64,000 bases of DNA from the NCBI GenBank assembly GCA_934725105.1, contig CAKVBD010000006.1:10321-74320 (forward strand), read 5' to 3'. Every line of letters starts with the position of its first letter. Position 1 is the first letter of the stretch. Made by a program: the position numbers and the translations under genes. The notes below the pieces were generated by a model, which did not search any database, was not told where the DNA came from, and saw only the letters and a list, made by a program, of their open reading frames with translations. This document shows, piece by piece, positions 35,159-44,238 of this stretch. The DNA comes from an uncultured Bulleidia sp. (GTDB taxonomy: Bacteria; Bacillota_I; Bacilli_A; Erysipelotrichales; Erysipelotrichaceae).

Positions 35159-38038
35159 TTAGATTGTTTCTAATTTCGTATATCCTTCTAATTTTTTATA
35201 TGTTTCTTCATTTCCAACGACACAGATACATCCTTCATCCAATGCCTGATGGAATACATCTGCATATGCGGAAAGTTCTTCACCCGTTGTTTCAATGATT
35301 GCTTTGCGATTATTCTTTCTATTTTCATAACTTACGTTTGTGAAATAGAAACGATCTGCAACTCTCACTTTTGCAAGTGGAGAAAGCAGAGGTTCGCTTG
35401 AAGCAATCGTACCAATGATCATCTGCGTCAGATCTTCATTGGAAGTTGCCAGTGAAGCAACTCTTTCATATACATGCTTATATGCATTGATTGCATTTGT
35501 AACATCTGGATCACGATAAGAATATGCTCCAATATTTCCATTCTGATTGACCGCAAATCCAGTGCCATACGCACCACCCTTCACTCTGACTTCATTCCAT
35601 AAATAATCGTATGTCAGTAAATGAGAAAGCACATTTAATTTTGGTGAATACTTTCCACCAATTTCTTCAATATTCTGATTGATTGCACTATAAGAAACAC
35701 CACCAGTAATCTGAATAAATTCTTTCTTATTCTTTAACAATGGATAGTGCATCTTTGCTGGCTGAGCATCAATTGTATATAAGCCATCTACAAACTTTTC
35801 AACAAATGCCAATTGATCTTCTCCTGTAATAGAAGCTGTACAGCGAGCCTTTGAGAATAATACTTCCTGATATAATTCACATTCCTGAACAAACGTATCA
35901 ATTTCTTTTTCAAAGTTCTTCTCTAAATTCTTTTCGTAGATACCAGATTCATATCCACCAACGTATTCTCTAAAGACACCTTCTGCACTGTTATGCGCAG
36001 CACATCTTCTCATTGCGATACTTTGACCATTGGCAAGTAATCCTTGTCTAAACGATTCATTATCCTGTTTCAAAATAGGAAGAATCTTTTCTGGGTCAAA
36101 GACTGTTTCTTTCGCAATCTCCAACATCAAATCAATTGCTTTTTCTGTATTTTCCTTTAAACAAGAAGCTGAAATACCAAGCAATGGAATACATGAATTA
36201 TGTACACCTGTTGGAGAATAGGCATCTAAGAAGAATGACAATCCACCAAGATCTTTACGAATTGCACTTTGAATCTGTTCAACTGTCTTATTCTTTGTTG
36301 GAAGATTTGTAAATAAACTTGCAAAGAAACCTAGAGATGGTAAATGATCTACTGTAATTCCAGCTAAGTTAAAGTAGAAATTCAAATATGTAATACCACT
36401 ATCTTCTGCTGGATGTAATACAACATCGACACCATACTTACGAATGACTTCATATGGATATACAATTGGATCCTTTGAAATATCTTCTTTTGTCAGCTTT
36501 GGCAATGTATCTAGCTGTTCTTCTGTATCTGCTGTTGCCTGCCAATTATCTAGTGTTTGATTTAATGCAATGTATTTTGATACATCTTCTTTCCAGGAAT
36601 CTTTTGCTTCCTTTAATTTTGCTTCTTCTTTTTCTACTCTTTCTTGAGAAAGTGTATAGGAAGGTACCGCAACAACTGTTGATAAATGATCAGACAGGAA
36701 GAATTCTTTTAACAATTCTTCAAAATATCCTTCATCAACTTTCTTGCGTAATTCTTGAAATACAGGATTCAAAGAGAATCCCTGTGTAATATCTCCATCA
36801 TAAAGCCATGTTTCTAATGCACGCTGTGCGAACATGACACCTGCAGGTTCATGCTTTTCACGATACTTGAATTCCAGCTGGTTGAGTGTAGCTAATATCG
36901 CATCATGATCTAAGCCATTTTCAATCAAGCCTTCTGCACACTTTCTAATCGCATGCATCACTTCATCATACTTATCTTCATCAGTATTCCTAACACACAT
37001 GACGATCCATGACTGTTGAATGCCATCATAGATATCTAACTCAACATCTTCACCAAGATTTTGTTCAATGATTGCTTTTTTCAATTCAGATTCATTGGAA
37101 GATACAAGAATTGTAGATAGTAATCCCCATGCCAGGTTCTTTAAAGGCTGATCATAGGAAGATACAATTCTTGCCAATGCAATCTGTGTTCTATGTTCCT
37201 TGCTTTCATCTTTTGATAATTCATATTGCACAGTATGATGTTGTGCTTCTTTTTCAACTTGATTTGGAATAGAGAAATCCATCTCTTCTTTTTCATATTG
37301 AGAAAAATATTCATCATTGATAAACTTTGTTACTTCATTGATATCTAATGTACCATCCAGCCATACTCTTGCATTACTTGGATGATAAAACTTCTGATGT
37401 GTTTCAATAAAGGATTCATAGCTGAGATCTGTAATATGTTCAGGATCTCCACCAGATACATATTGATAGCAGTTATCTGGGAATAACATGCGATTCAATT
37501 CATCAATGATCGTTTCATCTACAGAAGAAAATGCACCCTTCATTTCATTTAAGACAACACCTTTATAAATTGGTGTATCTTCTTCATGACGAATTTCATA
37601 ATGCCACCCTTCCTGATAAAAAATATTAGGATTTGTATAAATTGCTGGATGGAATACCGCATCCATATATACAGACATTAAATTCATAAAGTCTTTATCA
37701 TTTCTAGAAGAAACGGGATACAGTGTTTTATCTGGGAATGTCATCGCATTCAAGAATGTCTGCATGCTTCCTTTCAATAGTTCAACAAATGGTTCTCTGA
37801 CAGGATATTTCTTAGATCCATTTAAAACAGAATGTTCAAGAATATGGAATACACCTGTATCATTTTCAGGGATTGTTTTAAATGCAATCGCAAATGTTTT
37901 ATTTTCATCTGCACGATCAAGCCAGGCAAGCTTTGCACCTGTCTTAACATGCTGCATTTCATACAGTGTGCCTTTCACATCACTTAATTCTGTTATATTT
38001 TTGATTTCAAATCCGTTGATTACTTCATTTATTATCAT
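35159..38038 (-). CDS. M16C zinc metallopeptidase (presequence protease-like)
   Basis: 959 residues, matching the four-domain M16C family. The inverted zinc motif HILEH places H65, E68 and H69, and VREPFVELLKGSMQTFLNA, the family signature, follows near 80. A second, inactive M16-like half runs from about residue 500, with RVKGGAYGTGF near the end as the substrate-grasping segment. Members degrade peptides of up to about 65 residues in a closed chamber. No signal peptide is present, so it is cytoplasmic. GTGAGGG precedes the ATG. It lies 24 bp upstream of the ABC exporter pair and may share a transcript with it. Confidence 0.92.
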   Translation of the reverse strand: MIINEVINGFEIKNITELSDVKGTLYEMQHVKTGAKLAWLDRADENKTFAIAFKTIPENDTGVFHILEHSVLNGSKKYPVREPFVELLKGSMQTFLNAMTFPDKTLYPVSSRNDKDFMNLMSVYMDAVFHPAIYTNPNIFYQEGWHYEIRHEEDTPIYKGVVLNEMKGAFSSVDETIIDELNRMLFPDNCYQYVSGGDPEHITDLSYESFIETHQKFYHPSNARVWLDGTLDINEVTKFINDEYFSQYEKEEMDFSIPNQVEKEAQHHTVQYELSKDESKEHRTQIALARIVSSYDQPLKNLAWGLLSTILVSSNESELKKAIIEQNLGEDVELDIYDGIQQSWIVMCVRNTDEDKYDEVMHAIRKCAEGLIENGLDHDAILATLNQLEFKYREKHEPAGVMFAQRALETWLYDGDITQGFSLNPVFQELRKKVDEGYFEELLKEFFLSDHLSTVVAVPSYTLSQERVEKEEAKLKEAKDSWKEDVSKYIALNQTLDNWQATADTEEQLDTLPKLTKEDISKDPIVYPYEVIRKYGVDVVLHPAEDSGITYLNFYFNLAGITVDHLPSLGFFASLFTNLPTKNKTVEQIQSAIRKDLGGLSFFLDAYSPTGVHNSCIPLLGISASCLKENTEKAIDLMLEIAKETVFDPEKILPILKQDNESFRQGLLANGQSIAMRRCAAHNSAEGVFREYVGGYESGIYEKNLEKNFEKEIDTFVQECELYQEVLFSKARCTASITGEDQLAFVEKFVDGLYTIDAQPAKMHYPLLKNKKEFIQITGGVSYSAINQNIEEIGGKYSPKLNVLSHLLTYDYLWNEVRVKGGAYGTGFAVNQNGNIGAYSYRDPDVTNAINAYKHVYERVASLATSNEDLTQMIIGTIASSEPLLSPLAKVRVADRFYFTNVSYENRKNNRKAIIETTGEELSAYADVFHQALDEGCICVVGNEETYKKLEGYTKLETI

Positions 38039-38067
38039 TTCAATACCCTCACATGTCTTCTATTTTA

Positions 38068-39243
38068 TTATGGATTGCTTTCTTTTTCTTCTGTTTTGAC
38101 TAACATACTTCTATTTTTATACCAGAAAATGTAAGAAAATAGCCCAATAACGCAAAATACAGCAGACAAGCCATACGCCGCAACCAAAGAATGATCTGCC
38201 GCAATTCCAAACGAAACACCAGTAAAGAACATTCCTAAATGTTGAAATAAGGAATACAGCGATAACGTACTTGCACGTGGTGTACCGTCAATGGATTCAT
38301 TTTGAATATCATTCATCAATGCATATGTCATAGATTCTGCACACACCATACATGCAAATATAACGACAGAAAGAATAGCACTATGTGTAAAAATGATAGA
38401 AATGGATAAAACTGTAGCCATAACAAACAGCAGCATCATAAAATGATCTCGCTGGATTCTTTTTGTGATTGTATCTAGTAACCCAGTACTTAACGAAACT
38501 AAGTTCATGATCATAAAGAGAATACCAAACCACTGTACGGGAATACCAACACTTTCATATTGTAATTGATTGTAATAGGTTGTTAATGTATGCATGGATT
38601 CAGTCAATAACAAAGATGCAAGCAATACAGGCAGCATCTTTTTACATGCTCCTGCAGTTTGAATCAATGAATATTTCTTTTCATGTTCTTTCTTTTCTTC
38701 TTTAACATCTACAAGAAAAAACGAAATCACAAAGGAAATAAAATACATGATTGCGGTCCATAACGCTGCACCTCTTAAATCATGAGAGAAAAACAACGAA
38801 AAGGATAAGGAAGCACAACACATGCCTAATGTTCCAAACATGCTCATTCTTCCAAATGCTCCAATGGCTTTTTCTTTTGGAACGCTAAGATACAGAAGTG
38901 CAGTATCACATCCCGATAAACCAGAAGATGCAATACCTAACAAAACTCTTTCAATCACAAATCCCCAGAATGTCGTAGCTTTATAAAAAGCAAGCTTTGA
39001 CAAAAAGAAGAACCCATTCGCAATCACTATTGTCTTACGATATCCAATGCGATCACAAATTAAACCCCATGGTACTTCAAATAAAATGACACAGATACAA
39101 AGCACACCATCAATCAAACCCATCTGTGTTAATGTAATTCCACAATCTGTACGATATAACGTGCAGACACTGCTATAAAAAACAAGTCCTTGCAAAAAAG
39201 CAAGAACATAAAAAATCAAAATATTATTCTTTTTCATATTCAA
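38068..39243 (-). CDS. MFS transporter
   Basis: 391 residues with about twelve membrane helices. The motif A-like loop between helices 2 and 3 reads GLICDRIGYRKTI, a good match to GxxxDRxGRR. The central loop with KEEKKEHEKKY separates two six-helix halves. It is probably a proton-driven exporter, and the substrate is unknown. AAGGAG precedes the ATG. The gene ends 29 bp before the M16C peptidase gene in the same direction. The 287 bp upstream hold no gene, only a possible weak hairpin and part of a repeated motif. Confidence 0.88.
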   Translation of the reverse strand: MNMKKNNILIFYVLAFLQGLVFYSSVCTLYRTDCGITLTQMGLIDGVLCICVILFEVPWGLICDRIGYRKTIVIANGFFFLSKLAFYKATTFWGFVIERVLLGIASSGLSGCDTALLYLSVPKEKAIGAFGRMSMFGTLGMCCASLSFSLFFSHDLRGAALWTAIMYFISFVISFFLVDVKEEKKEHEKKYSLIQTAGACKKMLPVLLASLLLTESMHTLTTYYNQLQYESVGIPVQWFGILFMIMNLVSLSTGLLDTITKRIQRDHFMMLLFVMATVLSISIIFTHSAILSVVIFACMVCAESMTYALMNDIQNESIDGTPRASTLSLYSLFQHLGMFFTGVSFGIAADHSLVAAYGLSAVFCVIGLFSYIFWYKNRSMLVKTEEKESNP

Positions 39244-39333
39244 CTCCTTGGCATGATAAAAACATCTATATTTACATATTCAGTTTTCTTACATACAAGG
39301 CACGTTGTTCATAATGGAAAAAGTATAAAATAA

Positions 39334-39352
39334 AAAGAACTGTAAGTCAACC
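39334..39352. repeat. 19-bp direct repeat, left copy
   Basis: AAAAAGAACTGTAAGTCAA. It repeats at 41576-41594 with a single G-to-A change, on the other side of the ABC half-transporter gene. The right copy forms part of the FHA gene's terminator; the left copy is a half terminator with no partner arm. Confidence 0.5.
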
Positions 39353-39387
39353 TTCATGATACGAGACATAAATCAAATATCACATAA

Positions 39388-39413
39388 ACAAAAGGATGGA
39401 AGAACCTCCCATC
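39388..39413 (-). terminator. Possible terminator after the ABC half-transporter
   Basis: GGATGG and CCATCC pair on the minus strand, followed by TTTTG. It is about 120 bp beyond the stop codon and has a short stem, so it is only a candidate. Confidence 0.45.
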
Positions 39414-39530
39414 CGATTAATTATCGTATCCTTTACGAATTTTCTTCAAAACCCATGCATGTATTTTTTGAGAAGTTAAGTGTAGTTTACAGAAATACAA
39501 CATACAAGTTTATTTCCACTTGTTACATTT

Positions 39531-41111
39531 TTACAGTTGGATTACTTTTGTAAATCTATCTAACACTGACTGTTCTGTTCCATGAGAAATCATGATCAGT
39601 GTTATATCCTTACGACTCAATAAATCATTCAAGATATCTCTCGCACTGTCTGCATCTATTGCAGACAAAGATTCATCTAATACAAATATTTTCTTGTTTG
39701 ACACGTATGCTCTTGCTAATGCAATTTTCTGTTTTTCTCCACCTGATAAATTCTTTCCATTTTCCTGGATAAGATAATTTAAATTTTCACCGCAGGATTC
39801 ATATAAATGTGTCAGTTTCAGTCGTTTAATAATATCTAAAAGTTCAGCTTCCCTGATATCTGTATATAAAGTCATATTGTTCTTAAGACTTGTATTGAAG
39901 ATATGAACTGTTTGATCCAGATACGCTACATCTTTTAAGATATCAAAAGAATGCAGTTCTTTTCTTTCTATGCCGTTTAATTGAATGGATCCCGTATATT
40001 CCTGGTCCATCAAAAATAACATCTTGATCAGAGTTGATTTTCCACAGCCACTTTCCCCTAAAAGTGCAATAGAATCATGTGGTTCAATTGTAAAAGACAA
40101 ATGATCATAGGAAATACTTTTTTCATCATTGAGCTGAACAGAAGTCAAATCTTTTACTTCTACTGGTTCAACAGCAGTTTCTCTATATGTTTTTTCTGTA
40201 TAGTCTTTCAATTCCACTAAGTGTTCATTTGCTTTGATGCTGGTAATATCAGATAAAACACTGCCAACTGCATTCATAAATGTTCCAGATAAAGAAGCTA
40301 CAGATAATACTGCACCAATTGCAACACCTTTTGTAATAGAGAGATAAATAATCAATCCAAGTAATACGACCTGGGAGAATAAAGAAACAACTCCCATTAC
40401 ACATTTCACACCATTGCTTGCCTTATCTAAAGAATATCTTTTGTTTTCCAGACAACTGGATGCATTAGAAATCAGTCTTACAAATATATTTTCTTTCTGA
40501 AATATTGCATATTCCATACGTCCCTGCAGCTGATCTTCTACACTAGATACAAATATTTCATTCTCTTCTTTCAAAGCAATTGAATGTTTTTCAACACCCT
40601 TTTGCAGCAGTCCCGGCAGCAGCATCATAACAGCAAACAATAAAATCGTAACAATTCCTACAGACCAATGTATGGTAATCAATGCCAGAAAAGAAAATAC
40701 AATTGAGAAAACATCAGTAAATGCATCAAAAACAGGATCAATTAAATTCTTATCCATCTGATTGATTACTTCTGTATTCTTCGCAACTTTACCAGAAATA
40801 CTTTCTGCTTTCCATTTGGCATTATCTGTCTGTGCAAATTCTTCGGCATACTGTCTGCGTAATGTATTATGTATCTTTGTTTTTAGTTTTGAATTGAAAT
40901 TTTCAAGAATAAAATTCGAAATATAAAACAGAATAAAAACACCTAACAAGATAAATATATTACGAAGCAAAATATTTGTAGAATGAATTGTCTCCTCTGT
41001 CAATAGACTCCCCAGTCTATAGCTGCCAATAACATTCAATATGCTTGCAACAATGGATAGCAGAATTGAAATACAATACATTGATTTAAATCTTTCGAAT
41101 AGTTTTCTCAT
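39531..41111 (-). CDS. ABC half-transporter (membrane domain plus ATPase)
   Basis: 526 residues. Five or six membrane helices (about 15-280) precede an ATPase with Walker A GESGCGKST near 348, signature LSGGEKQ and Walker B IFVLDESLSAID with the catalytic Glu. The usual His-loop is present as MISHGTE. All motifs are intact, so it probably works as a homodimer. The membrane domain resembles bacteriocin or peptide exporters such as those with immunity roles, but the substrate is unknown. It has a strong promoter (TTGACG, 16 bp, TATAAT) and an inverted repeat in its leader. It lies within a unit flanked by a 19-bp direct repeat, together with gene debris, suggesting insertion. Confidence 0.88.
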   Translation of the reverse strand: MRKLFERFKSMYCISILLSIVASILNVIGSYRLGSLLTEETIHSTNILLRNIFILLGVFILFYISNFILENFNSKLKTKIHNTLRRQYAEEFAQTDNAKWKAESISGKVAKNTEVINQMDKNLIDPVFDAFTDVFSIVFSFLALITIHWSVGIVTILLFAVMMLLPGLLQKGVEKHSIALKEENEIFVSSVEDQLQGRMEYAIFQKENIFVRLISNASSCLENKRYSLDKASNGVKCVMGVVSLFSQVVLLGLIIYLSITKGVAIGAVLSVASLSGTFMNAVGSVLSDITSIKANEHLVELKDYTEKTYRETAVEPVEVKDLTSVQLNDEKSISYDHLSFTIEPHDSIALLGESGCGKSTLIKMLFLMDQEYTGSIQLNGIERKELHSFDILKDVAYLDQTVHIFNTSLKNNMTLYTDIREAELLDIIKRLKLTHLYESCGENLNYLIQENGKNLSGGEKQKIALARAYVSNKKIFVLDESLSAIDADSARDILNDLLSRKDITLIMISHGTEQSVLDRFTKVIQL

Positions 41112-41126
41112 AACTCCCAGCCTCTA

Positions 41127-41159
41127 TTTCCGAAACAGTTTCAATTTTTCTTTCGGAAA
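41127..41159. promoter_or_regulatory. Inverted repeat in the leader of the ABC half-transporter
   Basis: TTTCCGAAA and its exact inverse TTTCGGAAA are separated by 15 nt, just after the predicted transcription start (about 41161). It may be a repressor site or an RNA hairpin close to the ribosome site. Confidence 0.5.
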
Positions 41160-41167
41160 ATGTTTTC

Positions 41168-41195
41168 ATTATATCACATCGGTTGTCTACGTCAA
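41168..41195 (-). promoter_or_regulatory. Promoter of the ABC half-transporter gene
   Basis: Minus strand: TTGACG, 16 bp, TATAAT. It is one of the best -35/-10 matches in the window. Confidence 0.7.
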
Positions 41196-41251
41196 CTAAT
41201 TCATGCTGTTTTTTATTCGTCAACTCCTGCCAAAATTTATACATCTACTGA

Positions 41252-41279
41252 AAAGAGCAGATTATTGTACCTGCTCTTT
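41252..41279 (-). terminator. Terminator after a degenerate gene
   Basis: AAAGAGCAG and CTGCTCTTT pair around an 10-nt loop on the minus strand, followed by a short T run. It directly follows the reading-frame remnant at 41262-41475. Confidence 0.6.
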
Positions 41280-41475
41280 GACTACCTTTACAAACTCGTG
41301 ATATTCTTTTTCACTTAATCCTTAACGCAACATGAATTATCTTCTTCTGCTTGCTAATGTTACCTTTCATGATATCTTTCATCGACAATCTTGCAGCTTC
41401 TTTGCTTTCTGACTCATTCCATTTCTTATAATCATTGCTATAAACGATATTTCTGTCATCGTATGTACCTCCAGT
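41262..41475 (-). pseudogene. Frameshifted remnant of an unidentified gene
   Basis: On the minus strand a frame reading YDDRNIVYSNDYKKWNE near its start runs to a stop at 41311. Shifting one base continues as GLSEKEYHEFVKVVKEQVQ to a stop at 41262, followed by a terminator. The amino-acid mix looks like real protein, and GGAGG occurs near the beginning, but no intact start-to-stop frame exists. The family is not recognised. The rest of the interval 41174-41602 holds only the promoter of the ABC gene and the FHA terminator. Confidence that this is a decayed gene is modest. Confidence 0.35.
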
Positions 41476-41575
41476 CGCTCAAACTGTTTGATATGTTGAA
41501 ATTCATTCAATTCATCATGTTATTTGAAAATCAAATTTTTGACACCTCATCCAATTTTGTAGCGACAATATAAAG

Positions 41576-41604
41576 AAAAAGAACTGTAAATCAATACAGC
41601 TCTT
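41576..41604 (-). terminator. Terminator of the FHA gene
   Basis: Minus strand: AGAGCTGTA and TACAGTTCT pair around about 6 nt, followed by a T-rich run. The plus-strand sequence AAAAAGAACTGTAAATCAA at 41576-41594 is the right copy of the 19-bp direct repeat. Confidence 0.65.
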
Positions 41605-42187
41605 AATATAGAATCTTATCAATAATGATTTCAGCTCTTCCAAGATTCACCTTGTCACCAGCATTGATCTTGCTTCTTCCTAAAGGAGGAAGTTTAGAGC
41701 CATTGATAAATGTACCATTATGTTCAGATACATCTTCAATATATAGATTTCCATTTTCTAATGTAAATCTTGCATGTCTTCTAGAAACTGCTGGTTCACT
41801 GATTGGTAAACCACAAGAAGAACTATCTCTACCAATGAGTACTGGGAATGCATTGAGTGTTACTTGCTGCGCTTGTCCATTGATAATAACAGATACAACC
41901 ATACCTCTTGGATTTGCTGGTTTCACTGCAGAAGCCTGTAGTTTACTTTCAATTGGATCAATTTCTTCTACTGGCTGTTTTACAATCACAGGCTCTTCAT
42001 ACACAGGCTGTTGCTGCACTCTTGACTGTGCCTGTTTTTTAGAAACAGGTGGAATTTCATTCCCAGATTCATCTACATAATATGTATTCTTTTTCACTGC
42101 TAAGAAAATAACCGCAATACCAAGAACTGCAACCATACCAAGCAATGCAAATATAATCAACTTATCGATTTCAGGATTATCAAACAT
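41603..42187 (-). CDS. Membrane-anchored FHA domain protein
   Basis: 194 residues. One membrane helix sits at about 10-30, a Gln/Pro/Val-rich linker follows, and an FHA domain occupies about 105-190. The phosphothreonine-binding residues are visible as IGRDSSSC, then SRRHA, then HNGTFING. FHA domains read Ser/Thr kinase phosphorylation; no kinase gene is in this window. The ATG at 42187 follows GGAGGG by 7 nt, so the upstream in-frame codons are leader. It lies about 65 bp after rsmI and is probably its own unit. Confidence 0.88.
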   Translation of the reverse strand: MFDNPEIDKLIIFALLGMVAVLGIAVIFLAVKKNTYYVDESGNEIPPVSKKQAQSRVQQQPVYEEPVIVKQPVEEIDPIESKLQASAVKPANPRGMVVSVIINGQAQQVTLNAFPVLIGRDSSSCGLPISEPAVSRRHARFTLENGNLYIEDVSEHNGTFINGSKLPPLGRSKINAGDKVNLGRAEIIIDKILY

Positions 42188-42253
42188 AATATTTCCCTCC
42201 ACTAACATGAACTATCATACAACGAAATTGTTCATTTTACTATGATTTGAACA

Positions 42254-43108
42254 TTAATTTCTATTGCTGTTGACCGCATCATAAATGCGATTTTTACTAA
42301 TTCCTGTCTTCTTTGCGGCATCTTTGATTGCATCTTTTGTACTCATACCATTTTCAACAGATGCATTTACCATTTCAATGATTGTATTCATGTCAATTGC
42401 TTTACTTTTATCTTCATGGTTTCCATCCATGACAATTACCATTTCACCACGCAATTCATTAATCACTTCAAGTATTTCAGAAATAGAACCACGTAAGAAT
42501 TCTTCATGCATCTTTGTTAATTCTCTAGCTAAAGTCATCTTGCGATCACCAAAGACTTCCATGCAATCTTTCAAACACTTTTCAATACGATGCGGTGCTT
42601 CATAGAAGATCATTGTCATTGGATAATTCTCATATTCTTTTAGCTTCTTAACACGATCTGAATGAGACTGTGGAAGAAAACCAATAAAGATAAATGGCTG
42701 TGCTACAAGACCAGACGCAACAAGTGCATTTAAAAATGCACTAGGTCCACTCACAGGAACAACATTAAAGCCTTCACTTGTCGCAAGCGTAACGATTTTC
42801 TGACCAGGATCATTGATAAGTGGATATCCCGCATCAGAAATCAAAGCAATATTCTTTCCATCTCTCAATAATTCAAGAATGCCATTCGCACTCGATTCCT
42901 CATTAAAGTTATGATATGCAATCAAACGATTATGAATATCAAAGTGCTTTAAAAGAGAACCACTTGTTCTTGTATCTTCACAGGCAATCACATCTACCTT
43001 GTTTAAGATTTCAATTGCACGAGGATTCATTTCATTTAGATTGCCAATGGGTGTTGGAACCAGGTATAGCGTTGGCATTTCATTTTCAAATGACTTTTGA
43101 CGATTCAC
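42254..43108 (-). CDS. rsmI: 16S rRNA (cytidine-1402-2'-O)-methyltransferase RsmI
   Basis: 284 residues. YLVPTPIGNL near residue 14 and the SAM-binding SDAGYPLINDPG near 90 are hallmarks of this tetrapyrrole-methylase-like family, followed by VPVSGPSAFLNALVASG. The enzyme methylates the ribose of C1402 in 16S rRNA. The GTG start at 43108 overlaps the ricT stop by four bases (GTGA) and has GGAG upstream; the resulting N-terminus resembles that of Bacillus YraL. A C-terminal helix-turn-helix-like tail (TGISKNRIYDAV) is normal. Confidence 0.94.
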   Translation of the reverse strand: MNRQKSFENEMPTLYLVPTPIGNLNEMNPRAIEILNKVDVIACEDTRTSGSLLKHFDIHNRLIAYHNFNEESSANGILELLRDGKNIALISDAGYPLINDPGQKIVTLATSEGFNVVPVSGPSAFLNALVASGLVAQPFIFIGFLPQSHSDRVKKLKEYENYPMTMIFYEAPHRIEKCLKDCMEVFGDRKMTLARELTKMHEEFLRGSISEILEVINELRGEMVIVMDGNHEDKSKAIDMNTIIEMVNASVENGMSTKDAIKDAAKKTGISKNRIYDAVNSNRN

Positions 43109-44238
43109 GCATTTTCTCCATCTTTTTTCTTACGTCCAAATGTACGTACCGTTACATTTTTATTTTCTGCTGGTGCTTCCTGTCTTTTACGACTTGAGAA
43201 TTTTCTTTTTTCAATATTGCCAGAATTAGAATTGTCTTTTTTCTTGCCAAAAGAACGAACTTCCTTCTTCATTTCAGGTGCCTTTAAATCATAATTCACA
43301 TGTGTCGGTGCACCTTCAGGTCGATTTTGATGAATGATTGTCTTCTTGACTTTCTTTCCTTCTTCTTCCGGTTTTTTCTTAACAATGACACCTTTTCTTG
43401 GAATACCTTTTTCTCTTAGATCTTTGAGTGTAATAAAGATTGCAGCTTCTCTATTTTCAAGCTTTGCTTCTTCATTCATAACATTCATATTTGTTAAACG
43501 ATAGATTTCGCCTTCATACTCAACCTGAGAACCAATCTTAGGTAATCCTTCTGTTAGCTGCTTATAGTCATCATCTTCATACTTCAGGCAGCATTTCAAT
43601 TTACCACACATGCCAGAAAGCTTATCAATGTTTAAAGCAAGCAGCTGGTTCTTTGCCATGTTAATAGAAATAACATCAAAGTGTGATTTAAATCTGCTGC
43701 AGCAGCATTCCATACCACACATGCCAAGACCACCAACCATTCTTGCCTTATCTCTTTCACCAATCTGGCGTAATTCAATACGACAATGTAAACGTGCACC
43801 TAATCTTTTCAAGAGTTCTCTGAAGTCTACTCTTTGTTCTGCAAGATATACAAATAAGATCTTTGTTCGATCCAATGTATATTGTGCACTTAATAAATGC
43901 ATATCCAATGCAAGATTTTCAATTTCTTTATTACAGATAGAAAATGCATCTTTTTCCATCTCAAGGTTCTCTTCAAAAGCACGGTGATCATATTCTGTTG
44001 CTTTACGAATGACAGGTTTTGTTGGAACATGCAGACCATACTTATCTACATCCAGACAATCTGCCTGTACCTGGCCCATTTCCATCCCTTGTTGTGTTTC
44101 TACAACGACCCAGTCATCTTTTAAATAATTACTATCCATTGCACCAAAAGAGTAAGGTTTTCCTTCTCCTCTAAATCTCACCACAACGGAGTATGGATAA
44201 TGAACTGCTTCTTCTTGTATTTCATTTGTTAGTGTCAT
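43105..44238 (-). CDS. ricT: RicT/YaaT family PSP1 domain protein
   Basis: 377 residues. The PSP1 domain covers about 70-250, with the cysteine clusters CGMECCCSRF and GMCGKLKCCLKYE, which in Bacillus form part of the iron-sulfur site of the RicA-RicF-RicT complex. That complex helps RNase Y process selected mRNAs. The C-terminal 100 residues are Lys-rich and probably bind RNA. The start has GGAGG and overlaps the end of holB by 17 bases. The tmk-holB-ricT-rsmI order matches Bacillus, though yabA and other small genes are absent. Confidence 0.92.
   Translation of the reverse strand: MTLTNEIQEEAVHYPYSVVVRFRGEGKPYSFGAMDSNYLKDDWVVVETQQGMEMGQVQADCLDVDKYGLHVPTKPVIRKATEYDHRAFEENLEMEKDAFSICNKEIENLALDMHLLSAQYTLDRTKILFVYLAEQRVDFRELLKRLGARLHCRIELRQIGERDKARMVGGLGMCGMECCCSRFKSHFDVISINMAKNQLLALNIDKLSGMCGKLKCCLKYEDDDYKQLTEGLPKIGSQVEYEGEIYRLTNMNVMNEEAKLENREAAIFITLKDLREKGIPRKGVIVKKKPEEEGKKVKKTIIHQNRPEGAPTHVNYDLKAPEMKKEVRSFGKKKDNSNSGNIEKRKFSSRKRQEAPAENKNVTVRTFGRKKKDGENA

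Noticed and set aside
39356..39553. 65-codon open frame on the plus strand
   Set aside because: It has no ribosome site, reads into the end of the ABC gene and has an atypical composition, so it is taken as chance.
41391..41573. 60-codon open frame on the plus strand
   Set aside because: There is no ribosome site, and the opposite strand shows a more protein-like remnant with a terminator.
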